A stretch of 64,000 nt of DNA from Cichorium intybus. Its lineage: Eukaryota > Streptophyta > Magnoliopsida > Asterales > Asteraceae. The notes under the pieces are model-generated. The model was not told the origin of the DNA and ran no database searches. It was given only the letters and a program-made list of their open reading frames with translations. Positions within the stretch are counted from its first letter, which is position 1. Every line of letters starts with the position of its first letter. Where the stretch lies: contig JAKNSD010000077.1 of NCBI GenBank assembly GCA_023525715.1, forward strand, positions 669,112 through 733,111, read 5' to 3'. Shown here piece after piece: positions 12,801-37,333 of this stretch. The position numbers and the translations under genes are program-made.

Positions 12801-13320
12801 GGTTTTACGGAATTAGTTCTACAATTAATCTACGAGTAAACATGTATTTAGATGGTTTCATACAAGAACAAGACTACGTAATACTAATTTCAAGTACAGA
12901 ACACTTATACATTTTTCTGTCTTTGGGTTTTAAGACTACGACTCATTTATAAGAAAATATTGGATTTTCTGGTTTCAAACATTATCTCTTTACAAGAAAA
13001 AACGATTATGGATTTTCTCATACAAAAATCTTATGAACTCACCAACGTAATGTTGACACTCTTTCAAATTACTTGTATTCTCAGGTAACAATTAGTCAGG
13101 TCCGACTACCCTTTTGGAATGGGACGCGAAGACGTCTCTTTTACTTATTTCTTTATCATATTGTAATTGGGTTGAAACAATACCGTTTGAACAATGTAAC
13201 TTTCCAATTATAATGTATGATGGTTGTTATCTACTTATGTTTCAATGTATGCAATGGTTGTGATGCTATGTCCCGTTCCGCCCTCAGACGATTCCGCCAT
13301 CGTGGTTTGGGGGTGTGACA
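9802..13320 (+). mobile_element. Solo LTR, probable Ty3/gypsy chromovirus (Tekay-type)
   Basis: A 3519-bp insertion starting TGTGACAATTG and ending GGGGGTGTGACA, flanked by a perfect 5-bp duplication AGGGA at 9797-9801 and 13321-13325. Copy B has the uninterrupted site (GTAGGGATGGC at 36609-36619). There is no internal coding or primer site, so it is a single LTR left by recombination. The ends and size resemble chromoviral Tekay LTRs, which is family inference. It contains its own promoter-like region near 10630. It arrived in copy A only. Confidence 0.88.
10630..10640 (+). promoter_or_regulatory. TATA box within solo LTR 1
   Basis: CATATAAATAG precedes a C/T/A-rich stretch (10665-10770) with CTCTCTCTC and CCACCACC runs, the look of a plant transcript leader. 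A run of CCCCACCCCACCCC lies about 130 bp upstream. Confidence 0.5.
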
Positions 13321-14042
13321 AGGGATGGCAAAAATACCCGATCCTGATGGGAAAAACCGAACCCGAAACTTTTGGGATGGGTTTTGAACCCGGTAAATGG
13401 TTATGGAACCGGGTATGAGATTTTTCTAGAAAAAATTCGCGGGTATGGGATGGTTTTGGTATTGAGGTGATACCCGCCCGATCACCCGATCTCATATGCC
13501 CGACCCCGAACCATATATATTTATATATGAGATTGCAAATCCATGTTTTGATATTATATACAGTTGATTATTATGTGATTACTATTTATTATTTCTACCT
13601 TTATCTAATTATTACTTACCAAAAATTGTATATAATATATTGTATGTGATATATAATTCTTCAATTCCCGTGTTCCCTCCGTCAACTCGTTACTATGCAT
13701 GTGTCTCCATTAATGATATCTAATTTTTCTATTAGTTATCATGTATTGTCACTTTCTTTATTCTTATTAAGCATCAATTTCCTTCTTATTAAAAAGTTCA
13801 AGTAATTATTTAGATGAGATTGTGATCGGATTGATAACGGAAATTTCAATGGGTAAATTTCAACATATTATTATCATTTATTGGGATACCAGATACCCAT
13901 GCGTATAACCACGAACCCGATGGTTATTTACTAACCGGGTACCCGACGGGACGGAACCGAGTTTGGGATACGATTTTATAATAGGGTATGGGACTGGGAT
14001 CACCATTACCCATCCCATACCCGTCCATTCCCTATTTGGGTG

Positions 14043-14370
14043 ATACATTTCTTGCAACAATTAATTTATTAAGACCTCACTTCATCATATGACTCCAAGT
14101 CAAATGATTCTAAAGTACTGTCCACCTGGACCTTTGGTTGAAGCGATTCTTATTAAACTTTAACAATCATACAACACAAACGGCTCATGTGACTCCAAGT
14201 CAAATGATTCCAAAGTCCTGAGTTGCCAAACGGTTTGGCTTTGGAGCATTTTCTAATCTTTCTATAACTGTATCCGACCCTGTGGATTCCCAGTTTGAGA
14301 CATCTCATAACCGGTCCAAACGTTGCAGATCGTTTCTTGATGAGTCTCATCTCTGGACTCAATCCTAAAG
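14043..14370 (-). mobile_element. Copia-2 internal region, reverse strand, copy A (part 2)
   Basis: Continues Copia-2 beyond the hAT-like element. The minus strand matches 49510-50100 of the plus-strand relative, including the GGAATCCACAG..TCGGATACAGT stretch (14265-14290) and repeats of TGACTTGGAGTCA-type sequence. Confidence 0.55.
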
Positions 14371-15689
14371 TATAAGTTTTTTAACCGTATTCATTTGAAA
14401 CTATAATAACTTTCAAAAGTTTTTTAATAACAATTGTTAATTGTTATATTAATATCAGATAATAATATGAATTTTCAACTTTTGAGAATTAATTTGTATT
14501 GATTGTGCAAACTATAAGTCTTTATTTACCAAATTGTTTATGTATTAACTACTACAACTTTATATAATCATACATTTAAATATGAACGACTTTAGTAATT
14601 AAAAACAAATTCATTGAAAGCGAATGCTAATATTTTCAAAGTATATCCAAAATCTATGTTAATTAGTTCAACTTATGTTTGATTATTCAAAAACAATGTC
14701 ATGGTTATTTAGCACATGATCGATTCTATGCATTTTTTAAATGATTAATTGATTAGTATTTTATATTTGATGTTTTTGTTTGAATAAACAAACAAACAGT
14801 GTACAGTATTGGATATATTATTTTAATCTTAATTATATGCATGTAATATGTTTAATGTTAAAAAATTATGTGTAATAACTTTGTTGTTAGTATGTGCTAG
14901 ATGTAATTCCAATACACGGTATATCAATATTTGGATTGTATGTATACTTTTAGGGTAGTAATACAATTTCTAGGATGAATCAATATAATTTTCAAAATGA
15001 AGAACCATTAAGAAACATGAAGCTCTTTTTGAGATACAATACGCTCTATGTCATTAGAAATTTCAATATAATTGAATCGAATATGAAAATAGTAATTGCA
15101 ATATGATGTTGTTTGAGAATATCGAACGTGTTGAGCTAAACGTTGATACATTATACCCAAATAATCATTGCCAAATAAAATTATACATCAGTGTTAGAAA
15201 GCTTTTACATTAATTTTTTTAATTTTTTGTGACAAATATTATAATAGTAAATAATATTAACTAATTTATTTTCAATACTTTACATTTATTACTGTTATTT
15301 TAGTATACAAATTAATTTTTGCGTAAGGTACGAACATACACCTCGTACAAAATAGAAATGTGTTCTTTTAGTGTATGTGCTAGAACTAATGAGCCCACAA
15401 CGTTTTGTCACGTGGTATTGAAGCATTTGACAAGGGCTTCTTAAATTATCCGATTACTCTTTTCTTTACCTAATACTCTTAATCTAATAATTTTGGTCCA
15501 CAAAGTTTTCACTTTTCACTTAAATTATTTTTAAATCATAATTAGTACTTAATTAGAGGATAATGTATTAAAACAACCCACAAAGCGCACTCCACGGTGT
15601 ATTAAGTCACTTTTAGTGGACATCATAATGACAATGATGGGTTGGTGTAACCTAGTTTTCATTCGAGTCTGATAGGTGAAAAACATGTA
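14371..15689. other. Unassigned AT-rich noncoding DNA, copy A
   Basis: No reading frame or repeat ends recognised. It is conserved with copy B at 37682-38744 and 41352-41578, where a LINE interrupts it. The LINE empty site ATCCGATTACTCTTTT is at 15448-15463. Confidence 0.6.
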
Positions 15690-27515
<11,826 letters not shown>

Positions 27516-27681
27516 TGCATTTTGGACAAGCTTTTCGGATTTGAAAATGGTTTTCATTTGGGACATGCTATTTTGTATTTTGAATGACAAAATAGGTGAT
27601 CACAAATTGACATGGACATGAAAATTCAAAACAATGTATAACGTAATTTTTTCTGAATCTGAATCCATATTTCATCATTTT

Positions 27682-28168
27682 CAAAAGCTTTTAAAATTCG
27701 GATTTTTAGTTGATCCGGTGTGGCAACCGGGTGACGGGTCAACCGGTCCAACCGGCTCATTCGTCGGGTCAATCCAGTGTTTACAATTTTCCACTTTTCA
27801 TATTTTAAGCATAATTAATATATATAAAGCATAAACAATATAATTTTATCTTTTTTTATACCAAAAAAGATATTTTGTCATGTTCAATAGAAAAAATTGA
27901 CTAAATCTAAGGAACCAATGATGAACTACTTTTAATAGTTTGAGCCTTGAACTTTTTAACCAAAATTTTAAAGCCTGAATTCTAATTTTTTTGTTCAATC
28001 TCCGGGTCAACCCGGTTACGGAACACCGGTTAAACCGGTTTTTTAAGAAAACTGGTCGGTTCAATCTGAGTCAGAAATTATGTAAAACTCGTTCACAATT
28101 GACCCGCTCTTTTTACCGGGTCACGGTCCAACCGGCCGGGTCAACCCGAATTTTAAAACACTTCTTGA
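27682..28168. mobile_element. Small inverted-repeat DNA element with GGTTGACCCGG-type ends
   Basis: Ends share the inverted sequence TTTTAAAATTCGG(A/G)TT, followed on both sides by GACCCGG/CCAACCGG-rich sequence. It is about 490 bp and noncoding. No clear target duplication was found, so the superfamily is open. Confidence 0.6.
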
Positions 28169-28364
28169 AAGAGTCCAAAATGTTATTTCCGGACGTGGTA
28201 AAAACCACATTTTAGATTCCCTTATTATTCACCGTCTCTCGGATTCGAAAGGACCCTTTTCGAAAAAACATGATCAAATTCATAAAAACAAAAAATATTA
28301 ACTAAAAAACATGTGTTTTTTTTTTAATATCCCTTATAAAACAAGTTAGTTAATATTAAAAGCA

Positions 28365-28585
28365 AAGACATAACAACTCCACGGTGGTGGTTATTTTGCT
28401 TATATATTATTTGATGCGATCAAAATTATAATATTTTTAAAAAATTTCTGATGTAGGGATAATCTTGTCTAAAGAAAAAGAAAAGAAAAAAAGACATAAC
28501 AACTCCACGGTGGTTTGTTACTGTGCTTATATTTTACTTGCTCTTATCAAAACTATAATACATTTAATACTTTTCTGATTATTTA
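28365..28585. repeat. Diverged direct repeat
   Basis: GACATAACAACTCCACGGTGGT occurs twice, at about 28366 and 28490 (only 20 bases shown match fully), each followed by similar TTGCTTATAT..ATCAAAA.TATAATA sequence. The copies are separated by a GA-rich run. Confidence 0.75.
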
Positions 28586-28799
28586 TCAAAATTTAATGAT
28601 TCATTCGACAAATAGTAATCGAGCTTTACAATACACAGATTCATATAGTCTTGTCCTTTTCATAAAATAGAAAATCACCGACAAAAGCCTGAAGACGCAT
28701 TTTATTTGTTTAAAAATAGAAAGACAGTTCTAGGTGGATAAAAGAATTCAAAAGAACATGGTAAGAAACTAAGAATTACTATTATATAAAAAGAATATG

Positions 28800-29020
28800 G
28801 TAATTACAATTTTAATCTCTATATTTTAATATTTATTACTACAATTAAATTTTATAATAATTGCAGTTTTGGTTCTTGTATTTTTAATTTAAGATATTAT
28901 ATAATTTCAGTCCTCATATCCTTTAATTTACATTATTATAATTTTGATCTTTATAGTTTTTAATTTATATTAATTATAGTTTTGGTCCTTATAATTTTTA
29001 ATTTAAGATAACTACAAAAA
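28800..29020. repeat. AT-rich imperfect tandem repeats
   Basis: Four or five diverged copies of a 45-60 bp unit around ATAATT.CAGTTTTGGTCCTT / TTTTTAATTTA. No gene. Confidence 0.65.
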
Positions 29021-29285
29021 ATTTTGGTATGTATAATTAATTTTCGTTATGCGCGATTCTTTGTCATTGCACATACATGTATTTTTCACAGCAAGACGTG
29101 ATGTGGTACCCTAGTTAAGGATGATAACCATTTGATTATCATTATATAAATATAACTAAGTATCAGGCACATCTACAAAAATGTGTTGAATTACATAAAA
29201 GGTCATTTTATTATGGAATAGTTGCAAAAATGATCATTATTTTTCATATAGACAAATAAACTCGCTGCAACACGCGGTCCATCCC

Positions 29286-29287
<2 letters not shown>

Positions 29288-29374
<87 letters not shown>
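29288..29374. repeat. (TA)n tract
   Basis: Uninterrupted TA, with no inverted-repeat unit recognised on either side. The DNA from 29375 to about 29560 is AT-rich and shows no feature I can name. Confidence 0.97.
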
Positions 29375-29376
<2 letters not shown>

Positions 29377-29570
29377 AATAGAATATGTATATTTTTAACA
29401 AGGTTATTCTAAAATTAGAAGATTTTGTATGGTGCAGACGATATACTTATATAATTAAAAAAATTATATCGTTGTTAATTATAAAATAATATTTTTATAA
29501 TAACTTATGACAAAATATGATATAATACTCTGGAGAATAATAACGTGACATCCCAAAATTTTGTCTTCCT

Positions 29571-29668
29571 AATCGGCTTTTGGAATATCAAAAGGTTGAG
29601 TTGGAGAAGTCGATAACTCGGGAGGAGATTAAGCAAGTAGTTTGGGATTCTGGGTCTGATAAACAGAC
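29571..29668 (+). pseudogene. LINE ORF2 fragment
   Basis: Encodes LEKSITREEIKQVVWDSGSDK, the stretch just upstream of the reverse-transcriptase SPGPDGF motif in plant L1-type LINEs. The LINE at 41150-41335 has the equivalent FTMEEVKSAVWNCG. It is cut at 29668 by the Copia-1 5' LTR, so the copia element inserted into an older LINE. Confidence 0.7.
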
Positions 29669-30671
29669 TGTTAATGTTGTTGACCAACCTAGGTGTTTAC
29701 TTGAGTTGTCTAAGTCTTTTGATATTTCGGTTGTAATGATAGAGTTATGTTTTTATAAGGAAGTCAATGTACTTGATATGTGTATCAAACAAGTTATCAA
29801 TGAACAACCTCTTTCTGTCAATATATTCTATGATCTTAATCTCTTAACCGAATGTAAATGTAAAACAAGGAATAAGAGAAAGGTCCAAATCGAAACAGAA
29901 GCTAAACCGAGAAGGAAAGACTGGTCAAAAAGAGAGGAACTTAACCGAAAGACTAAGACACTCAGAAAAAAGACTTGAACCGAAACAGATAAAGGACTCT
30001 GAAGCTTCAGGAGTACAGAAATTCAAGAATGAAGACTATCATTAAACTAGTTTGTTTATTTAATAAATGAACGAACATGAACATAAATTCTCGTTCTTTT
30101 AGTTAAATGAACGAACATAAACAATGGTCTCGTTTGTTCAATTGTGTTCGTTTACGTTCGTTTATGTTTGTTCATTTAAGTTCCTTTTATGTTCATATAT
30201 ATTCAATTATGTTTGATTACATTACAATATTATATGTTCGTATATGTTCATATATGTTCAATTGTGTTTGTCTATTTCTATTCGTGTATGTTTGTTCGTT
30301 TAGCATGTTCACAAACATAAATGAACGAACATGAACAAGTTAATTTGTTAAAGGAACGAACATGAACAAGAAAACTTGTTCGTTTATACGTTTGTGTCTG
30401 TTTGTTTGTTCAACTAAATTAAACGAACGAACATGAACAAGCCCTCGTTCGTGTTCATTTGGTTTGTTTACAACCCTAGTTATATCAATACATAACTTCA
30501 TTTCCATCATTTTCATGACTTACATTTCAATTGCTTTACTTACGATTCTTGCATTTACTTTCAGCAACTTATATTTCAAGTCATTTAAATTCTTTCGGAC
30601 TTATTTTGTTTAATATTGTTGAGCAAAATATTCTGGAAGTTTATCTATCAAACTTAAACTTATTTTCAACA
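29669..30671 (+). mobile_element. Copia-1 5' LTR, with an inserted short element
   Basis: Starts TGTTAATGTTGTTGACC and ends TTTTCAACA, giving a TGTT...AACA pair, and is followed two bases later by the primer-binding site. Its 1003 bp includes a palindromic element at about 30045-30478. The equivalent LTR of copy A lies outside the window, beyond the Athila insertion. Confidence 0.75.
30045..30478. mobile_element. GTTCGTTTA-rich fold-back element, hAT-like
   Basis: Dense GTTCGTTTATG and complementary TGAACGAACATAAAC motifs give strong self-complementarity. The right end reads in reverse as CTAGGGTTGTAAACAAACC, typical of a widespread plant hAT-type nonautonomous family. The left end is not sharp, so the borders are approximate. 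Confidence 0.65.
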
Positions 30672-30673
30672 AT

Positions 30674-30686
30674 TGGTATCAGAGCC
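30674..30686 (+). other. Primer-binding site for initiator Met-tRNA
   Basis: TGGTATCAGAGCC, complementary to the 3' end of plant initiator tRNA-Met and used to prime minus-strand synthesis in most copia elements. It lies two bases after the LTR end. Confidence 0.88.
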
Positions 30687-30847
30687 ATAATAGCTGGCTA
30701 CATATTCTTCACTTACACTACAGCCAAACCCAGGTTTGATTGCATTTTGAAGTTCAAGTATAAACACGGTCCTTTGCATGCTATTGTTCTCACACTTTTC
30801 CGTAAAATTAAACTTTTAAACAATATTTCTTTTAACTTGACTAAAAT

Positions 30848-32455
30848 GCAAAATCAAACTATTTACTCCATGAGTGTTGTCATAAGTGTGGGGAGCTCAA
30901 CGAGAGCACCCATACTCATACCGGATGAATATTACCACTGGGAAACACACATGAGTAACTATATGAAACTTCAAGGCAAGGATGTATGGAGATCTATTGA
31001 ACAAGGTCCTCATGTCCCAGCTGTTACACCTAGATTAGACAACACTGAAGGAGCTCTCGGTAGAGCAGCTGTTCATGGTCATCTAACAGCAATAGACATT
31101 GAAAAATTGGAAAATGACCAAATTGCATTCACTAAGATCTCATGTGGTATTCCTCCCAAGATCTTCAATCCTGTACAAAATTGCAAAACGACTCAACAAA
31201 TTTGGGTCTTGTTGCAAAACATGTTCTAAGGAACTGAGGAAGCCAAAGACAAGAAGCTTACCACAACTCTCAATGAATACAATCCGTTTGATCATCCCAG
31301 GTGAATCTCTCAGTGACGCCTTCACCAGATTTTTGCTTATCATAACACAACTCCTAAGTGCAGAGTCGTTAGATCAAATCACGAGACCAACCTTCGATTC
31401 CTGGAAGGTCTGGGATGTGAATGGGAAATGGTGAAGCTAATTCTCCAAGATTCTGGGAAAATCAAACAACTCAACATGTATCAACTGTTCAATAATCTTA
31501 TGGGTCAAGAGTCACTTGTAAAATCCAATCAAAGCAGTTTTGGTGGACCATTTTCATTAGTAGCGACTCAAAAAGTTCCAACTTCAAGAAACTCACCACA
31601 ACAGTTGGTTCAATCTGCATCATATCAAACTGTGGTGACCAACTCGATTTATCAACCAACCGTTCAGAATACTGCATATCCGTCTATTGTTCAACCCATA
31701 TATCAAGCACATGTATATGTCCAGCAACAACTTTATCAACCACCAATCCAATCCCACACCATACCATCCAACTATATTCTTCCATCACCAACATAATCTT
31801 ACTATTCAAAAAACAGAAGATGATGAGGAAGCAGCTTATCAACACGAGATAGCGCTGATCAGTCAAAAATTTTATCACATCGATAAAATTAAAAATCTAA
31901 TTGACAGTCCAAAGAATTCGAGTGATAATGTTACAGAGTGTAACAACCGACATCTAGATGTGTTCCTCACTCAGAAAGGGATTAAGCACAATTTCTCTGC
32001 TCCATACACACCGTCATAGAATGGTGTTGTAGAAAGGAGGAATCGGACACTTGTTGAAGCTACAAGATCAATGTTGTACTTTTGCTAACTTGCTTCTGTA
32101 CTTCTGGGCAGAAGGAGTAGCCACAACATGCTTTGTGCAGAATCGTACAATTATTAAAAATGCTGATGATGACCCCATACGAAGTTATCAACGGAAGGAA
32201 ACCGAATATTAATTCTTCCACATTTTTGGCTGCCAATGTTTCATAAAAAATAACAAAGATCAACTAGGAAAATTTGTGTCAAAATGTGAAGAATGAATTT
32301 TTATGGGTTACTTATCAAAATATGTAGTCTACCGAGTGTTGAACAAACGAACAAGGCTCATCAAAGGAATTTTAGATGTTGATTTCGATGATCAATATCT
32401 CTGGAGAAAGAAGTCCAATAATATTTTTTTTATCATAGAGAATGATATGCCCGAA
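30848..32455 (+). pseudogene. Copia-1 gag/integrase remnant, copy B
   Basis: The gag N-terminus is clear (PDEYYHWETHMSNYMKLQGK, 30922-30981), followed by ENDQIAFTKISCGIPPKIFN and, after a frameshift near 31230, by ESLSDAFTRFLLIITQLL and DSGKIKQLNMYQLFNNLMGQ. A Gln/Tyr/Pro-rich tail ends at a stop at 31795. The frame then jumps to a degraded zinc-knuckle-upstream region and to integrase (GIKHNFSAPYTPS, stop, NGVVERRNRTL). Protease, reverse transcriptase and RNase H are missing. At the right end a deletion joins it to the reverse Copia-2 LTR near 32456. Confidence 0.85.
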
Positions 32456-32562
32456 AACTGATAAGTCATATGGCATAAAACTGCCATATTTGAACTCTTG
32501 ATATGCTAAGTCTTTTATCATACAATTCAATTGACTTATCATTACCATAATTATTTATATAC

Positions 32563-32563
<1 letters not shown>

Positions 32564-32647
<84 letters not shown>
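32564..32647. repeat. (TA)n tract
   Basis: Left flank of the F1 unit in copy B. Confidence 0.98.
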
Positions 32648-32651
<4 letters not shown>

Positions 32652-32964
32652 CCGGTTCCAGTGATGACACTTTTTTCGGTGAGGACTCGTAAGGACACCT
32701 TAAAAAATTGAAAAAATACAAATCATAAAATCGAGAATAGTACTATATCATTATCAAAAAAAAAATTTGGATCATTGAAAAAAGTAATGATCTAATTTTT
32801 TATTATTTATTTTGGATCATTATAAAAAAATAATGATCCAAAAGTTTTTTTTTCGAATCCTTTTTTCTCCAATATAGTACTATGATCCATTTTATTAGTC
32901 ATATATTTTTTTCAATTTTTTTAAGGTGTCCTCACCGAAAAAAGAGTCATCACCCGATCCTGAT
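32648..32964. mobile_element. TA-bracketed inverted-repeat element, family F1 (copy B)
   Basis: Near-identical to 6657-6971, with the same inverted ends and ATGATCCAAAA motifs. The right-hand TA tract has only about 19 bp left. Confidence 0.78.
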
Positions 32965-33289
32965 TATATATATATATATATATCCTCCAAATATATATAC
33001 TATATATTTATCTATTGCTCACCTATTGAACAATTACAATTCAACCCATGTACTTTTAATTAATCCAATTAATCCCAAAATTAATTCTAAATTAATTTTT
33101 GATTAATCATTAATTAAATATCATGATTTCTAATTATTAATAAATCAATTTCTCTCTCTCTCTCTTTATAAGTTATCTTGTCCTCTGCTAGTTTTGAGGG
33201 CAACTCAAAAGGACTGTGCTGCCATTAATCCAGTATATTCCTAAATTATAGGCATGGCTTAGACACCTAATCCAATAGTCTCCCACTTG

Positions 33290-36200
33290 GATAAGTCTAT
33301 GACTATAATTCAATATAGCTTCTAAATTGACCAGCAAATTGTAGCTTCCAACAGCTGCTGCCGATAAGTGATCCTATGATCCTTCGTTCTACTAGATATC
33401 ATTCAGACTTGAGACATGGATTAGAATCAATCTCAGTCCGATACTATGTTTCTCGATTTCTGATTTGTGATGATATATGACTTCTAATTGACCACATCAA
33501 TTTGTCCTGGCTAGCCAACACTATAAGTCAATCATCAAATCACTGAGGGTCCCACAGATATCGCTTTTCCTGTTAGGGCAAAAGGAACGAATAAACTTCG
33601 ACTCATATGCTTGTGTATTTTACTCATCAAATTGCGCACAACAATACGTTTTATAACATCGAGTGACTGATGCGTTTACACATTATCGATGCACAACCGA
33701 GTTGTAAATTTCAACTCATATGTCTCCGTTTCAAGATCATAAGATATTATCGTCTCAGAATTACTCATGATATAATCCATGAAGTAATTCTCTGAGCGTG
33801 GGTTTTTCCAATACTCAAATCTCCATTTCTAAGTACTCATAAACATTGCAGCAAAACTATTGATATGTCTAACTCCTTAGACAGTCTACAATTCAATTCA
33901 TGACAGTCTTAATTCACTACTTACTTCTGAAAGTATGAACGACTGTGGAACTTTGAATAATCAAATTATTCGGGAAGTAAAAGATGCAAAAGCGAAACAT
34001 AAAGATCTGATTGGCAGCTACTCCTGCTAATTACCAAGTCTCCACGAGGTAATCACCAAATCAAAATTATTATAATGCCGTTATATGTTTCTTGGTTTCT
34101 ATTAAACTTTCAATTAAGATTTTCTATGTCTATATACCCAAAATGACCTTCACTCTTTCCATGTATCCAACATATCCTACATTGATACACATCATTGCAG
34201 ATAATCCGATCGGACACTTTTCCGATGATATCTCAATGTGTCATTTGTCTTTCTCTCTCCTAACTCTATGCCAGAAATGGTGGTGTGTACTGCGACTTCT
34301 CAAGGTTCTCGGGATCTAAGTCTAGGTGACTGTACCCTTTGATGTAAAGACGATTTCAAGGTGTTTATGATGTGCCGGTGAACCACACGCGCTCCATCAA
34401 AATACCAATGAAACTATTTAGCTATGAAGTCCTTTAGCACCACACTATGATGTTAATAATTACATATTTGAAACTCCTTTCAAATTATTATTACATTCAC
34501 CCCAATCATAATAATCTGTCCAGTATCCTAAGCCAGGTGGTATCCTGAATCCAACTTACCATGCTCTAAGCATTAAGTCATCATGATAAGTCAATGACAC
34601 TTATGATCGATCCATTCTGCAGAAGCTCATGGGATCAGATTTATTCTATTCCGAACCTTTTCAGAATCCTTGTGTCGTGACTTTCAGAAACTCTTTCCTA
34701 TTGGAGACATACATCTTGAATCTTATCAAGATCATACTAATACTGGCAGGGTCAATACTTGTGTTTTTCATTTATTGGATAGATGATTATGACTATGTGA
34801 GTGTGTTGTACCTTCTTTATATCTTTCATGCCAAGTCATCACACTTTGCAATGAAAGGAAACTCCTTTCCTGGGGTTATGCATCTTGAATCTCATCAATA
34901 TCATATTAGCAGAGTTTTCTTCTATCCAATAGATGTTCGCAACCACTTGAGTACGTTGTATCTCTTTTAAGTCTTTCATAGCGAATCATCTATCAATGCC
35001 AAGTCATTACACTTTGTAATGATAAGAGACGTTTCCTAGAAGTAGTATGTAATTGACATTTTTGATAGGTAGATTACAACGACACTCTCACTAGCTTCGA
35101 CATGGTTTTGGAACCCTTTCAGACTATTCACAAAATTCAAACCTTTTGCATATTCTAAGAATCCAAAGTCCAAACTTCTGACATAATCATTGGACTCTTT
35201 CGTACTATTCACAAAATCCAAAATTTTGGCATGTTTTGAGAATCCGAAGGTCCTTCCGTGCAAGGTGCCCATTAGAGGAATCTCTGGGGCTATGTACCTT
35301 TTGTATCGACATGTTCTAAACCCTTTTGGTTGTGTCTTACATGCAACCCTTGTGTTTTTTCATTAAAGGAAAGCGGTTCAGATCATCCAATCCTGCTATG
35401 ACTTACGAAGTGTAGTTATAGCAAACACTATATTTTCAGATTTGTGTTAGTTCTGTTGAGAGCGTCTCTCTCAAAATCAATCACATGACTTTGAGTATTG
35501 CATCACTCAACCATTCTTGCTTAGAATATAGGTACATTTCAATCTATGTTGCTTTCTTTTGATGATTCAATTACTCCCACTGGTTCTTTAGGTCATGGGT
35601 AAAATCAGTCAAATTATCACATAGACCGAGTCTCGCCCTAAGGTTCTCTTATTTGGTAGCATCCGGGCTCACCAGTGCTTCCAAGAAGTAGGATTGCTTA
35701 TCCGTACCAACTTAGTGTTTTACCACTAATCGATATGTCACCCAGATCATAACACCTTATGACGGTGACTAATACTACTGGTATGCGAAGAGAAGGGTAT
35801 GTCAGGTTTAACATGAATCCGATCGCTGGTCAAGTCTTAGTGGTAACTAGAGGTTCTTTCATTTGGTTAATCCTTGAACTCCTTCAGGATTACTCTAGCT
35901 CCCACTGTTTCCTTAGAATGTGAGTTCCTTCTAAAGCGACTCTTCTTTCAAAGGTACTTTCGGGATGGCCAATGAAAATGACACAACTGATCAAGTTCAG
36001 GCTTGTTATGAGGTTCTTTCGAACGCTACATGACCCTGACCCTCTATGTACAAGTAGGGCAGGCCCAACTTTACACTTCAGACGGTGTATTTGGAACCTA
36101 CTTAGTCTAAGATGTGGTTGGAATATGGTTTTACGGTCTGACTGGTTGAATATCTACTTTATCGAAAACTAATTGGAAGTGTATCTAATACATCAAGGAT

Positions 36201-36602
36201 CGAACCATTTCGACCAATGCTCAATCTTCTTCCCTAAGAAACATTATAACTATTAATGTTCTTGGAAGAGGATGAACTGTGAAACCTTTTCTCAGTTTAT
36301 TGTATTACTCAGATTTTGTTGATCTTATACTTCCTTTGAGGTCCTTGAACAGTTCAAGGCTTCAATAAATCACTTATTCTGATAAGTGAAGTCATATTTG
36401 TCACACTGATTGGCAAATATTATGAAGTATAACTAATTGTGTTTTATTTACATATTCGAGCAATTCACTAATGTGACCGTTGCGCATAATCTTAAAGTCT
36501 TTTACATCCCCATGTAAATTTATGATTCTGTTACTTTGTTCAAGATATGCAATCATCACATGACTCTAAGCCAACTGATTCCAAAATCCTATCCATTAGA
36601 TA
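33290..36602 (-). mobile_element. Copia-2 internal region, reverse strand, copy B
   Basis: Fuller than copy A: it retains the polypurine tract beside the LTR (complement of CTCCCACTTGG at 33290-33300) and about 540 bp deleted from copy A. CTCCCAC motifs recur at 35574 and 35899, matching the CAGTGGGAGT motifs of the plus-strand relative. No polymerase motif in any frame. Confidence 0.65.
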
Positions 36603-36610
36603 TTTGGGTG

Positions 36611-37325
36611 TAGGGATGGCAAAAATACCCGATCCCGATGGGAAAAACCGAACCCGAAACTTTTGGGACGGGTTTTGAACCGGGTAAATGGTTATGGGAC
36701 CGGGTATGAGATTTTTCTAGAAAAAATTCGCGGGTATGGGATGGTTTTGGTATTGAGGTGATACCCGCCCGATCACCCGATCTCATATACCCGACCCCGA
36801 ACCATATATATTTATATATGAGATTGCAAATCCATGTTTTGATATTATATACAGTTGATTATTATGTGATTACTATTTATTATTTCTACCTTTGTCTAAT
36901 TATTACTTACCAGAAATTGTATATAATATATTGTATGTGATATATAATTCTTTAATTCCCGTGTTCCCTCCGTCAACTCGTTACTATGCATGTGTCTCCA
37001 TTGATGATATCTCATTTTTCTATTAGTTATCATGTATTGTCACTTTCTTTATTCTTATTAAGCATCAATTTCCTTCTTATTAAAAAGTTCAAGTAATTAT
37101 TTAGATGAGATTGTGATCGGATTGATAACGGAAATTTCAACGGGTAAATTTCAACATATTATTATCATTTATTGGGATACCAGATACCCATGCGTATAAC
37201 CACGAACCCGATGGTTATTTACTAACCGGGTACCCGACGGGACGGAACCGGGTTTGGGATACGATTTTATAATAGGGTATGGGACTGGGATCACCAATAC
37301 CCATCCCATACCCGTCCCATCCCTA
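36611..37325. mobile_element. hAT-like nonautonomous element, copy B (intact)
   Basis: 715 bp starting TAGGGATGGCAAAAATACCCG, with the inverted version at the right end. A perfect 8-bp duplication TTTGGGTG lies at 36603-36610 and 37326-37333. Short frames inside show no transposase. It is inserted in Copia-2 and predates the segmental duplication. Confidence 0.88.
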
Positions 37326-37333
37326 TTTGGGTG

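Larger units (their letters stand above)
9796..14034. mobile_element. hAT-like nonautonomous element, copy A, split by a solo LTR
   Basis: Begins TAGGGATGGCAAAAATACCCG, and the other end read in reverse begins TAGGGATGG-ACGGGTATGGG. It is flanked by an 8-bp duplication TTTGGGTG at 9788-9795 and 14035-14042, the hAT hallmark. The intact equivalent in copy B is 715 bp. Here a solo LTR sits six bases inside the left end (9802-13320), leaving the rest at 13326-14034. No transposase is encoded. Confidence 0.85.
32456..33289 (-). mobile_element. Copia-2 LTR, reverse strand, copy B (truncated)
   Basis: Equivalent of the copy A LTR but missing its promoter and 3' part through a deletion of about 377 bp relative to 6073-6449. 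The LTR start and adjoining polypurine tract are preserved: on the minus strand AAGTGGGAGACTATTGGATT, with the LTR's first bases TG apparently mutated to TA. It contains the F1 unit. Confidence 0.65.

Noticed and set aside
9802..13320. A host gene region with promoter (TATA and C-rich leader)
   Set aside because: The exact 5-bp target duplication and the empty site in copy B show it is an inserted LTR; the promoter-like signals are the LTR's own.
29580..29978. 132-residue open frame as a gene
   Set aside because: It fuses a LINE ORF2 fragment (to 29668) with the start of the Copia-1 LTR.
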